Of a stretch of DNA of 10,262 nucleotides, positions 1 through 7,291 are shown one piece after another; the first letter of the stretch is position 1; every line of letters starts with the position of its first letter. The notes beneath the pieces were generated by a model. The model was not told where the DNA came from. It made no database searches and saw nothing but the letters and a program-made list of their open reading frames with translations. The position numbers were made by a program, and so were the translations under genes. The stretch comes from GCA-001735895 sp964488685 (GTDB lineage Bacteria > Pseudomonadota > Gammaproteobacteria > GCA-001735895): contig CAZAVY010000095.1 in the NCBI GenBank assembly GCA_964488685.1, forward strand, positions 1-10,262, given 5' to 3'.

Positions 1-252
1 TTTTACTATTCCTGTATTATACCAAAAGCAATAGCTGATTACTTTCACAGTCTCGAAAGCGGGGATGACATGCTTATGTAAGTGCCATTCAGCTCCGATC
101 CCCGAGTATGACACCCCTTATACGGAATTAAAGTATCGATTGAGTTGGCAATATTTCGCAAATTGGCGATTAACAATAGAAGGATCCTTAAACAGATGGT
201 TCAATACGCTTGTCGGCTCGAAGTTTTGTCCTCATCAATCTAGCTGAGCACT
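1..252. other. Left-edge region without a convincing gene
   Basis: I see no credible coding region here. The short frames have no recognisable composition and no ribosome binding site. The stretch ends at the start of the first large gene and may carry its promoter: TTGGCA at 145-150 resembles a -35 box, but the best -10-like sequence (TAACAAT, 171-177) is 20 bases away, which is too far to trust. Bases 60-66 and 98-104 form a 7-base inverted repeat (CGGGGAT/ATCCCCG). Confidence 0.5.
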
Positions 253-2808
253 GTGAAGATGCCCAACCTGAAGAATGTTATCGCTCGTTATCGCAACAGT
301 CGATCGGCTTACCTCGCGTTATGGTGCATCATTGCGCTTGGAATCGTTCCCGCAATCATCACGCAAAGTATATTTCCGCTAGACATATTTTCCCTTCAAT
401 TCGGCATCGAGATAACCGGCATCGCTTATCTTCCGGGGCTGGTTGGCTTGATAGTGTTCGTATCAGGCGTATTTATTTGTATTGTACAAAAGCGCTTTCT
501 GACTATTGTATTGCTACTGCCATGGCTTGCCCTTTATGGTTACGAAGTTGATGAGCTTACTTTTCAATTACCGACTTATTCGCAGGTGCAGGAGCAACTT
601 CGAGAAAACTACAATTGGGTCCAAGAAGGCAGTGACACGCCATCAACCAACGAAATTCGCAGCAATCTCGATCAGGTCGTTTATGCAAAAATCGAATTGA
701 TGCCGTTTGACGTGGAAGCCGTGCGCAGTGAATTAAACAGTATCGACGCACAACTTGATATTAAGGACACGGGGCTGGATGCAAGGGCAAAAAAGATTTC
801 ATCCGATATCGCCAATAAATCCCGGCAAATTACTCGGACCAACACCCAGATAAGCGCAATCAACCAGGCGAAAAAAACGACCGAATGGATATACCGAATT
901 AGCCTTGGTTTGTCCGACAGGCATCTGCAAACCGAGCTGCTCAGGGGATTAAAGAAAGTGACCGCTCATCGAAACCGGCTTGTCTCGGAACGCAACGGAC
1001 TGCGCGCCACACTCGATGGCATCGCCAAATCAAAAGCCCTTAAGGTCTCCGCCTATGAGCGTCTGCTTGAATTACACGCGGAGGTAAAAACCTACCTGTG
1101 GGTGAGCCAATCCTACCAGGCCTGGTACACCTCGCTGGTGTATAAATCACTATGCTTCCTGGTTCTTTTGGTGCTCATCTGGAAATTTGCATTGAGCTCC
1201 TGGGTATTTTTACTAACCGTATTTGGGTCGTTGCTGGTGTCGCTGCTTTATGTTGATGCCCCGATCTCATTTAGATTATGGGTAGTGATCAAGTTTCTCA
1301 TCATTGCCATTGTCATCAGATCGATTTATCGGCTCGCGTTTGAAAATTACCCGGTCATCCACAACCAATCACGCGCTTTTTTGCTACAAACACTGAAGAC
1401 AACGTTTAAGTATTATTCGCCGTTTGTGATTTTGATTGCGCTCGGCATCTTCGCGTCAATATATGTGAACAGACTAATAGATGAAAAGCTTTATGCGGTT
1501 GAGGTTATGAACAATTCTGATTTGTCGAGCAACACTCGGCGATTCGACATTGATATTGCGATCGATACCTATTTCGACAACCAGGAAAAATCGGCTCATG
1601 GTCGACTCGATATTTTGTCAACAAAAGCAGGTCTGAGCGCAAACGATGTGGCTGCAAAAACAGTCGCTATCTATGAAGACAGTTTCAAACCCGAACTGCC
1701 GCAGATGAACCCGGCATTCGAGGAACCAGCCTGCGATCACGTTTTTCACTGGATCTTCAAACCGGGTGACTGTGTCGAGAAAGAGATCAAACATCCCATC
1801 AATGTCAGCTATGGCGATATGCGGGAGGAGCAACTGGGTAACTTGCAACGATCCAGCAGCGCTTATGCGCAACGCGCGAACAACAATGCGCAAGCAGCGA
1901 TCAGAATTGCGAAACGCGATCTCAGTGAAAATTTTCGAGCGATTCGGTTAGCTGTCAAAACGCAACTGAGCCATGTTTATACTGCAATCGATTTTTATGC
2001 CTGGGTTTCCTTGCTGGTCTTGATTTTCGTCACTTTGAAAAGCTTTTTGTATATATTTGCACGCATCTTCTTCGCCTCGGACAAGTATGATGAAAAGCGA
2101 GCGATACAATTTGAAATGGCGCCACAGCCAAAGCAAAAAGGTCGGGTCAAAGAGGTTCCCGGCAAGCTCAAACTGACCGCCAAAATGGGGGATCAGATGT
2201 ACCTCAACAAGGACTTCGATTTCGCCAATGCACCACCCGATGAAGTAACACCACAGGCGCACAAGGCATTCTTTTCCAGGTTTAAAAACAGAGTCTGGCA
2301 CATGAACAGGGTGAAAACAGCGGCTCGGGGCAAAAAGAAAAACGCCCCCTATTGCCGCATTCCCGATGACGAGCGTATCGTCGTGTGGAGGTTGAAGCCG
2401 GGTGATTCGGTTGTATTTTCATGGAAAACTTTTGTTGGCATGAGCGAGGCCATCACGATACGCACCCAATTCAGCTGGCAACTATCGTCGCTGGTGTTTG
2501 GCCGTATGTTTTTTATAGTCGCATCCGTCGATGCGGATTCGCCCACCGATGGCTCGCTTTTGCTGATCGCCAAGGGTAGCGATGGCATCGATGATTCCAG
2601 CAACCCCAGCAATAGCCCGGATCAGTTGCTGGCATGGCAGACTACCACCCGGTTCCAGTTACACGCGAACCTGAATTTTCGTAATGTTTATCGCAGTGGC
2701 GTTCAGATCAAAGCCAGCGACTCTGACCTGGCCGTAATGCATTTGAATAGTAGTAAGCGAAAATCCGGGGTCGCTACATTCCTGAAATATTTTTTGATTC
2801 CTGTTTAG
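253..2808 (+). CDS. Large multi-pass membrane protein with coiled coil and possible AIM24-like C-terminus
   Basis: The function is unknown. The start is GTG 253 or ATG 259 (two codons later); neither has a strong ribosome binding site. Of 851 residues, hydrophobic segments lie near 19-39, 59-79, 82-97, 298-312, 316-334, 343-357, 388-406 and 583-605. Between them are a charged, helical, coiled-coil-like stretch (about 150-280) and a hydrophilic stretch (407-582) with Cys494 and Cys507 that could form a disulfide if it is periplasmic. The basic C-terminal part (about 637-851) is beta-rich: a GDQMYLNKDF strand, then RLKPGDSVVFSWKTFVG, a LVFGRMFF stretch and LLLIAKG. This spacing recalls the AIM24 family, but the similarity is by eye only. 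The downstream OmpA-type gene begins 14 bases after this stop, so the two are very probably co-transcribed and may form one inner-membrane to peptidoglycan assembly. The coding call is firm; the AIM24 assignment is tentative. Confidence 0.9.
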   Translation: MKMPNLKNVIARYRNSRSAYLALWCIIALGIVPAIITQSIFPLDIFSLQFGIEITGIAYLPGLVGLIVFVSGVFICIVQKRFLTIVLLLPWLALYGYEVDELTFQLPTYSQVQEQLRENYNWVQEGSDTPSTNEIRSNLDQVVYAKIELMPFDVEAVRSELNSIDAQLDIKDTGLDARAKKISSDIANKSRQITRTNTQISAINQAKKTTEWIYRISLGLSDRHLQTELLRGLKKVTAHRNRLVSERNGLRATLDGIAKSKALKVSAYERLLELHAEVKTYLWVSQSYQAWYTSLVYKSLCFLVLLVLIWKFALSSWVFLLTVFGSLLVSLLYVDAPISFRLWVVIKFLIIAIVIRSIYRLAFENYPVIHNQSRAFLLQTLKTTFKYYSPFVILIALGIFASIYVNRLIDEKLYAVEVMNNSDLSSNTRRFDIDIAIDTYFDNQEKSAHGRLDILSTKAGLSANDVAAKTVAIYEDSFKPELPQMNPAFEEPACDHVFHWIFKPGDCVEKEIKHPINVSYGDMREEQLGNLQRSSSAYAQRANNNAQAAIRIAKRDLSENFRAIRLAVKTQLSHVYTAIDFYAWVSLLVLIFVTLKSFLYIFARIFFASDKYDEKRAIQFEMAPQPKQKGRVKEVPGKLKLTAKMGDQMYLNKDFDFANAPPDEVTPQAHKAFFSRFKNRVWHMNRVKTAARGKKKNAPYCRIPDDERIVVWRLKPGDSVVFSWKTFVGMSEAITIRTQFSWQLSSLVFGRMFFIVASVDADSPTDGSLLLIAKGSDGIDDSSNPSNSPDQLLAWQTTTRFQLHANLNFRNVYRSGVQIKASDSDLAVMHLNSSKRKSGVATFLKYFLIPV

Positions 2809-2822
2809 GCTGACTTCGCATC

Positions 2823-3449
2823 ATGAGAAACCTGATCACCATCGTTGGATTTACCATCGTCGCAATTCTCCTGTACATAATCTGGGGGAGCTTGAATTCC
2901 AAGCTTGTCGCCATTGAGTCGAACACGGGTAGTTATATCGACACAAAAAACGAGGACCCAAATATCGATTTTGGAGAGTTGCTCGAAAAGCTGGCAATGC
3001 TGGAAACCGCGCAGTCTGCAAACACAAAGGCAATTACCACCATTATTCAAAGGTTAGATGAGCTCGAAATCAAGGGCTGCGGCGAAGCCACCTGCGCTGG
3101 TAAATTAGTAATCCGCGAAACAATCTATTTCGAACATGACGACAGCCAGCTATCGGAAGCCGGGATGAGGAAGATAGATAAAATGCTGGACAAAATGGGC
3201 AAAGATTCAATGGTTTCCCTAAGAGGGCATGCCGACACCAGCGGAGACAATCGATACAACCAGCTGCTTTCCCTGCAACGTGCGGCCGCGGTGAAAGGCT
3301 ATATCAACAAAAAACTAAGCGCCGATAAAATGAGTAACAACCGGGTGATTTCAATTAGCGGCACCGGGGAGGAGTCGGTAGTCAATGCCACCGATGATGG
3401 TGTCGAGGATGGCACCAACCGGATTGTCGAAATCCTGATTTTTGAGTAG
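2823..3449 (+). CDS. OmpA-family peptidoglycan-binding protein with N-terminal membrane anchor
   Basis: The protein has 208 residues. Residues 4-24 form one hydrophobic helix (uncleaved anchor). A helical, coiled-coil-like linker runs over about 48-84, a CGEATC pair (Cys86, Cys91) could make a small disulfide loop, and residues 95-208 are a full OmpA C-terminal domain. Diagnostic features are IYFEHDDSQLSEAG at the domain start, RGHADTSG, the NQLLSLQRA motif and the closing TNRIVEI. Asp138 and Arg153 have the same 15-residue spacing as the Asp/Arg pair known to bind diaminopimelate in OmpA domains, so peptidoglycan binding should be intact. It sits 14 bases after the 851-residue membrane protein with no strong ribosome binding site of its own, which suggests translational coupling. 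The probable role is to tether that membrane protein to the cell wall. The anchor helix has no acidic residue, unlike the MotB/ZorB stator helix, so ion-driven stator function is unlikely. Confidence 0.92.
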   Translation: MRNLITIVGFTIVAILLYIIWGSLNSKLVAIESNTGSYIDTKNEDPNIDFGELLEKLAMLETAQSANTKAITTIIQRLDELEIKGCGEATCAGKLVIRETIYFEHDDSQLSEAGMRKIDKMLDKMGKDSMVSLRGHADTSGDNRYNQLLSLQRAAAVKGYINKKLSADKMSNNRVISISGTGEESVVNATDDGVEDGTNRIVEILIFE

Positions 3450-3472
3450 GGATCAATGCTGTCCCGATTGTT

Positions 3473-3497
3473 CGTCATGCCCGTGGAAGCAGGTATC
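3473..3497. repeat. Degenerate solo copy of the CGTCATGCCCG-type hairpin repeat
   Basis: This 25-base stretch reads CGTCATGCCCG, a short GGAAGC centre, then AGGTATC. It matches the common proteobacterial dispersed repeat whose arms are CGTCATNCCCG and CGGGNATC, with several mismatches. It lies in the gap between two convergent genes, where such repeats usually sit. A better-preserved inverted pair of the same family occurs at 8942-8970 and 9317-9346. Confidence 0.45.
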
Positions 3498-3553
3498 TTT
3501 TGGGTGAAATGCAACGCCTTGCCATTAGAATATGCAGGGTTCTCCCCGGGTTC

Positions 3554-4267
3554 CTAAATTATCTGCTCGATCAGCTCCATGAACTTGACCGGCGTGCAGT
3601 TTTCATCGATATGCTGAATCGCCTGTTTGAAGTCTTTCAGGTCAAAATTATAGCTCCATTGAGACACGGGTTTTTCCAGCTGAAACACCGGGAACCGAAT
3701 TGTAATATCGATACTTTCAGAGGCCTCGATTAAATCGGTTTGTTTCAAAACATTGACATCGAACTGTTTCAGGTTAATCGCGGAACCTTCAGCCACGGTT
3801 TCCCACATCTTCCTGAGCCTATCGCCATCCCCCAGGGTGGGGGTGAACAGGCTGTCATCATCGACGGCTTGCAATGCCTGAGCCTGGATGCCCAAGCGTT
3901 CATCGGCATCCAATGGTAAGTCAACGCCAGTAAATAAACTGTAGTTTTTGGAGATCAGGATGGGGTCTTTCGCATCGAACGTAGCATCGTTTTTATCGGG
4001 CTTGTAAATCATCAGTTTACACTGGTAGATCAATTGCCCCAGCTTGCTCAAGCGGCGCTGATCCGCATTTTTCAATCCTCGCAGTGAATTGTTGGTTTCA
4101 GGAACCAGCGCAGTCAACGTCAGTATCGCCACACCGGTATCGGCTAGCCGGTAGTTGTAGAATACTTCCGTGTCACCGACGTTAACGGTTTTGGCCGCAT
4201 CGGTGGCGAATGCCGATGAAAATGTCACAACCGACCAAGTGAATATCAAAGTGTTGATCAATTTCAT
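3554..4267 (-). CDS. Secreted protein of unknown function
   Basis: I do not recognise the family. The frame opens at 4297, but I prefer ATG 4267: it is preceded by AGGT eight bases upstream and begins directly with a Sec signal peptide (MKLINTLIFTWSVVTFSSAFA, likely cut before TDAAK). That gives 237 residues. The mature part is hydrophilic and looks mixed alpha/beta, without membrane segments. Two cysteines (one in YQCKLMIY, one in DENCTPV near the C-terminus) could pair in the periplasm. There is no lipobox. It is transcribed towards the OmpA-family gene and ends 104 bases from it, so the two are convergent. Upstream, 153 bases separate it from the end of the next minus-strand gene, with a large hairpin in between, so it may have its own promoter. 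Confidence 0.82.
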   Translation of the reverse strand: MKLINTLIFTWSVVTFSSAFATDAAKTVNVGDTEVFYNYRLADTGVAILTLTALVPETNNSLRGLKNADQRRLSKLGQLIYQCKLMIYKPDKNDATFDAKDPILISKNYSLFTGVDLPLDADERLGIQAQALQAVDDDSLFTPTLGDGDRLRKMWETVAEGSAINLKQFDVNVLKQTDLIEASESIDITIRFPVFQLEKPVSQWSYNFDLKDFKQAIQHIDENCTPVKFMELIEQII

Positions 4268-4406
4268 AACGCGGTACCTGCCTGGCCGGTCAACCATTTT
4301 TATCTAGTGAAATTACCACAGATCCTTGTTGATCGAGTAATTGCCGGGACAGTATAAACCTATCTGACGGTCATATGTTAAGTGCTCTGACCAAGAGAAA
4401 TGCAGG

Positions 4407-4445
4407 CAGGGTGCGGCATAATGCCGTCGCAGTAGAAGCACCCTG
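4407..4445. other. Stem-loop just after a minus-strand gene, terminator- or cruciform-like
   Basis: CAGGGTGC (4407-4414) and GCACCCTG (4438-4445) are a perfect 8-base inverted repeat. Inside, GGCAT-a-ATGCC (4415-4425) forms a second small hairpin. The structure starts six bases beyond the stop codon of the minus-strand gene at 4451-5878, where a transcription terminator would be expected, but no T-tract follows on the minus strand. It could equally stabilise the mRNA 3' end. Confidence 0.5.
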
Positions 4446-4450
4446 ATCAG

Positions 4451-4471
4451 TTAATCCCGGTACCGGGTTAA
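4451..4471. repeat. Near-perfect palindrome covering a gene's stop codon
   Basis: CCCGGTACCGGG at 4456-4467 is a perfect 12-base palindrome, extended by TTAA-type arms on both sides to about 20 bases with one mismatched pair. It covers the last codons (RYRD) and TAA stop of the minus-strand gene. On the plus strand it is followed by TTTT and so resembles an intrinsic terminator, but no plus-strand gene runs into it. Confidence 0.4.
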
Positions 4472-5878
4472 TTTTAATTCCTCCCAGATCCAGCGGCTGT
4501 CGTACGGCGCTTGCCCCTGATCGGCGGCTCGGCGCAGCTCGTTGTTCTCAAGGTGCTTTAGCCATTCGATGACCATCTCGCGGCTCTTTTTATGTCTGGC
4601 GCATTGTCTTGGCGTTTTGTTTTCCAGCACTGGAATGGCTTCATCCAGGCACTGACGGTAGTGCTGGTCAAGCATGTTGTGGATAACTTCAGCGGCTATT
4701 ACCGGATCGATGCCGTCAACCGGCTCCGGGGTGTCATCGCTATGTTGGCCGGTTTCTGCTTCCGCCATCAATTGTTCAGGCGACTGCAACTTGCTCAGGG
4801 CCGGGCCAATGAGGCCCTGCAGGCGCGATTCCAGCATATCCTGCCCCCGCTGCGCCCGTTCCAACGAGTTGGCGGTGAATGTCAGTACCCCTGGTTTCAG
4901 TTCCACCGTGCCGCTGATCAGATGTTGCCCGCCCTGTAAAGTGTCGATGGCGAGGCCCTGCCCCGATTGGTTGCCGGGGGCATCCGGTTGCGGCAGCCAG
5001 ACCCAGGAATATTCGTCCGCCTGGTCGCGTTCCAATTCGGGAGCGGCATCCAGGAGGGTGGCTATCTCGTCGCATTGTTCCGCGAGAAACGGGAAACGGG
5101 TTTCGGTAAACATCAGCGCATCGCCGTCACGGTTGACCATCTCAGGTAATGGTTGATGCAGGCGCTCCAGGGCATGCATGATCCAGATGGTCGTGAAGGC
5201 GGGGCAACTGTTCTGAAGAAACAACTCTTGCTGGTTTACCGAAGACAATACCTCGTCCAGGGCCTCGTTATCAGTCACTTGCGAGATTTCCTCGTCAAAT
5301 ATTTTTCGTGAATCAGTCAGCATCCGGAGCAGGCTTTGTGCCGTTTCGCGGGAGAACGGGAGGATACCGCCGGAAAATACGTATCGGTCATTCGACTTCA
5401 TTACACGGGCTGCAAGCTGATCCCACTTCACCAGGTTTTGGGTGCCCATGTGTTCATAAACACGGATAATTTTACCCTCGTGTTCGCGCAACAGGTCGCG
5501 CAGGTCGCAATGCCGGCCCTGGGAGACATCGACCACTTCGTACAGCGAGAGCACGGAATCCCGAAGCTGTTGCAGATAGCGGCGCCCGGGCACGCTTTCA
5601 CGCCAGCCACGCCGTTTCAGGTAGTCATCGACGACGTTCCTGTCATCCGGCGGCAGGCGACGGCTGAGAAAATCCTCGAACATGATGCCGAATAACATGC
5701 CGTTGTAGCCGTGCGCCTCAAGCTCCTCGGCGAGCTCTCCCTGGCTGAGGCCAATGCGCTCACAAACCGGGCTGATATGCTCATCAAACACCGCATCCTG
5801 TTGCGCCGACCACGCCGGGCGATTAGCCCATTTTATAACATTGCGGATGGCTTTATCGGTATTACTGCGTTTGCCCAT
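4451..5878 (-). CDS. Large soluble protein of unknown function with a ParS/MbcA-like C-terminal tail
   Basis: The protein has 475 residues with no signal peptide or membrane segment, so it is cytoplasmic. The first half contains a segment (about 112-186) reading VVDVSQGRHCDLRDLL, then KIIRVYEHMG, KWDQLAARVM and FSGGILPFSRE. I remember this pattern from conserved uncharacterised bacterial proteins but cannot name a family. The last 85 residues contain IPVLENKTPRQCARHKK, then REMVIEWLKHLENNELRR and YDSRWIWEEL. The 'NKTPRQ..R...GR..V..WL' layout recalls the small toxin-binding (Xre/MbcA/ParS, DUF2384-like) antitoxin domain, but there is no Xre helix-turn-helix and no partner toxin next door. The start ATG 5878 has AGGA only one base upstream, too close for a normal ribosome binding site. 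Coding is certain; function is open. Confidence 0.88.
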   Translation of the reverse strand: MGKRSNTDKAIRNVIKWANRPAWSAQQDAVFDEHISPVCERIGLSQGELAEELEAHGYNGMLFGIMFEDFLSRRLPPDDRNVVDDYLKRRGWRESVPGRRYLQQLRDSVLSLYEVVDVSQGRHCDLRDLLREHEGKIIRVYEHMGTQNLVKWDQLAARVMKSNDRYVFSGGILPFSRETAQSLLRMLTDSRKIFDEEISQVTDNEALDEVLSSVNQQELFLQNSCPAFTTIWIMHALERLHQPLPEMVNRDGDALMFTETRFPFLAEQCDEIATLLDAAPELERDQADEYSWVWLPQPDAPGNQSGQGLAIDTLQGGQHLISGTVELKPGVLTFTANSLERAQRGQDMLESRLQGLIGPALSKLQSPEQLMAEAETGQHSDDTPEPVDGIDPVIAAEVIHNMLDQHYRQCLDEAIPVLENKTPRQCARHKKSREMVIEWLKHLENNELRRAADQGQAPYDSRWIWEELKLTRYRD

Positions 5879-5929
5879 GTCCTATAATGTTCAGTGTCGA
5901 CCAGTGGCCGGATTGGGAATTTTAGACGC

Positions 5930-5947
5930 GTCGAATTATTCATCGAC
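5930..5947. promoter_or_regulatory. Small inverted repeat upstream of the 475-residue gene
   Basis: GTCGA (5930-5934) and TCGAC (5943-5947) flank an 8-base AT-rich centre about 52 bases upstream of the start at 5878. The size and position would suit a repressor site or a 5' hairpin, but the arms are short and no clear promoter accompanies it. Confidence 0.25.
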
Positions 5948-5996
5948 ACACCCTTAGTTATCTGGATCTGCCCGCAATTTTGAAAGAAAAGCCGCG

Positions 5997-6420
5997 CTAT
6001 TGCAAACCAGTGCCGAAATCCTGGCTGACCGACGCCGAAGTTTTGACCAGATCCGACAACTCTACGATGATATCGATTAATTCGTCGAGTAAAGCCAAAG
6101 CATGGGTAGCCGCATATGCCAATGAAAAATAGCTTTCCTCTGAGCGCCCTGTTTGCTTTACATCATTTTGAATAAACATGGCGACGAACAACCCAGGGTT
6201 CGGCAAGATCGTCGCAATGGTGTAGATTGCGCCAGGAGATTGATCTGCCCGCGAAAGCAACAGACCCCTATCACCTTCCAGATTGACCGCTGGTTCCGGC
6301 GGCAAAACAGCAGGGATGAAACCCGTGTAGCCCATTTGCGCTTTACGAAATTTACCGCTTCTCGCCGCTCGATGCGCTCCGGGTTTAAAAAAATACAGAC
6401 TCTGTTTCTAGCCCGAACAT
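5997..6420 (-). pseudogene. Decayed N-terminal fragment of a Fic-domain (Fic/DOC) protein
   Basis: The open frame from 6335 encodes GYTGFIPAVLPPEPAV, then LLLSRADQ and LPNPGLFVAMF. These match the conserved Fic N-terminal domain (typically GYRAFIPAPLPPEPP, then LLSRADQALGRLDG and LPNPDLFV.MYVRKEA). The match continues upstream of the nominal ATG: codons back to about 6395 read FFKPGAHRAARSGKFRKAQ, the usual FKPG..RAGR.. beginning. An ATG at 6420 (MFGLETESVFF) would be in frame but for one extra T in the T7 run at 6387-6393. Fic proteins are AMP-transferases with an HPFxxGNG motif; that motif and the inhibitory (S/T)xxxE(G/N) motif are both missing. After LFVAMFIQND the sequence no longer resembles the family and stops at 5997. 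This is a truncated, inactive remnant, or a short hybrid ORF that reused its start. Confidence 0.6.
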
Positions 6421-6463
6421 TTCATAAACCACTTTTTACCGCATGCTCAAGACAACTTACGCC

Positions 6464-7291
6464 TTACTTCTTCTCAAAAAACTGATTATAAAGTGCATTA
6501 CCAATCACGTATGAAAAGAGTCCCACGATGATTCCACCAAGATAATCGTTCACGGTGATGGAAATAGGCAGGTTCGCGCTACCGATACGATGAATCAATA
6601 AAATGGCAGTGATTGAAACCACCGAGCCGGAAAGAAAATAAACCACAAACTGGCCGAACGCGAATCGCAGTGCGCCGGCGCCCTGATTGTCATCGTGTTG
6701 ACGCTTGTACAGAATCCGATAGGCCGGCACGAACAGTGCCAGCAACAGCGCTCCAATCACGCCGCCGCGTAAAACGGCACTCAGTGGTGGCTCCAGCGTC
6801 AGCTCGGTGGTCGCATACAAGTTACGAATCCCTTTTTCGGTGCCACTTTCCTTGAGCACGACTTCTGCCCGCAGCCGGTATTTGCCGGGTACAAAAAACA
6901 GGGTTTCCGAATCGAACAATGACTCGACAATGGGCATGTCTACCCTTGGTATGCCAAAAGAATAGATCCTCTCGTCTTCCCCGCCAATGGCGTGGAGTTC
7001 ATCGGTAATAATTTCGTTGAAATCAGGCCTGATGGCGGAAAGGCTTTGTGGCAGAAAAAGCTTCACGCTCTTGATGTCGTAAGCCTTATTGGTCAGATTG
7101 ATTAGCACAATCTCGCTGTCAAGGGGTGCGTTTATCGATTTGCTGGTCTGATAAATGGTAAGTTGCAGCGTTGGCAGCTCCCTGAAACCAGGCGAGTCCT
7201 GGGCATACGAACTAAACGGGACCACCAGGGTGTACAGCAATATTGCAGTAATCAGCCCGGCTCGATTTCTATCGCGCCACATTATAATCAC
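6464..7291 (-). CDS. Membrane protein: signal peptide, extracytoplasmic beta domain, three C-terminal helices
   Basis: I do not recognise the family. GTG 7291 is the likely start: it overlaps the upstream gene's TGA as GTGA, has GGGA about eight bases ahead, and leads into a signal peptide (cut likely after SSYA, residue 30). ATG 7282 is the alternative and would shorten it by three residues. Residues 31-170 look like a beta-sandwich, with alternating strands, LTIYQTS, VLINLTNKAYDIKSVKL and FVPGKYRLRAEVVL, the last typical of Ig-like or protease-associated periplasmic folds. Hydrophobic helices follow at about 175-195, 211-234 and 248-268, ending in a short basic tail (FFEKK). The topology predicts a periplasmic domain held by a three-helix membrane anchor. 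It is the second gene of a coupled pair with the secreted protein upstream, so the two products may interact in the periplasm. Confidence 0.85.
   Translation of the reverse strand: MIIMWRDRNRAGLITAILLYTLVVPFSSYAQDSPGFRELPTLQLTIYQTSKSINAPLDSEIVLINLTNKAYDIKSVKLFLPQSLSAIRPDFNEIITDELHAIGGEDERIYSFGIPRVDMPIVESLFDSETLFFVPGKYRLRAEVVLKESGTEKGIRNLYATTELTLEPPLSAVLRGGVIGALLLALFVPAYRILYKRQHDDNQGAGALRFAFGQFVVYFLSGSVVSITAILLIHRIGSANLPISITVNDYLGGIIVGLFSYVIGNALYNQFFEKK

Noticed and set aside
54..69. Half copy of the dispersed hairpin repeat (CGAAAGCGGGGATGAC)
   Set aside because: Only one arm resembles the repeat and the orientation of its end does not match the family cleanly; too short to call.
65..551. 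Short plus-strand ORFs at the left edge (65-247, 210-551)
   Set aside because: They have no motif, no ribosome binding site and shadow-like composition; the second lies inside the large membrane-protein gene in another frame.
2823..3449. MotB/ZorB-type ion-channel stator subunit for the OmpA-domain protein
   Set aside because: The single N-terminal helix has no Asp or Glu, which these stators need, and the upstream partner does not show a MotA-like helix pattern.
3450..3553. Intrinsic terminator between the convergent genes
   Set aside because: The only inverted repeats are a 4-base GGGA/TCCC and the degenerate dispersed repeat, with no adequate T-tract.
4674..5156. Long plus-strand ORFs opposite the 475-residue gene
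   Set aside because: They are antisense shadows with composition typical of the wrong strand; the minus-strand frame has family-like segments.
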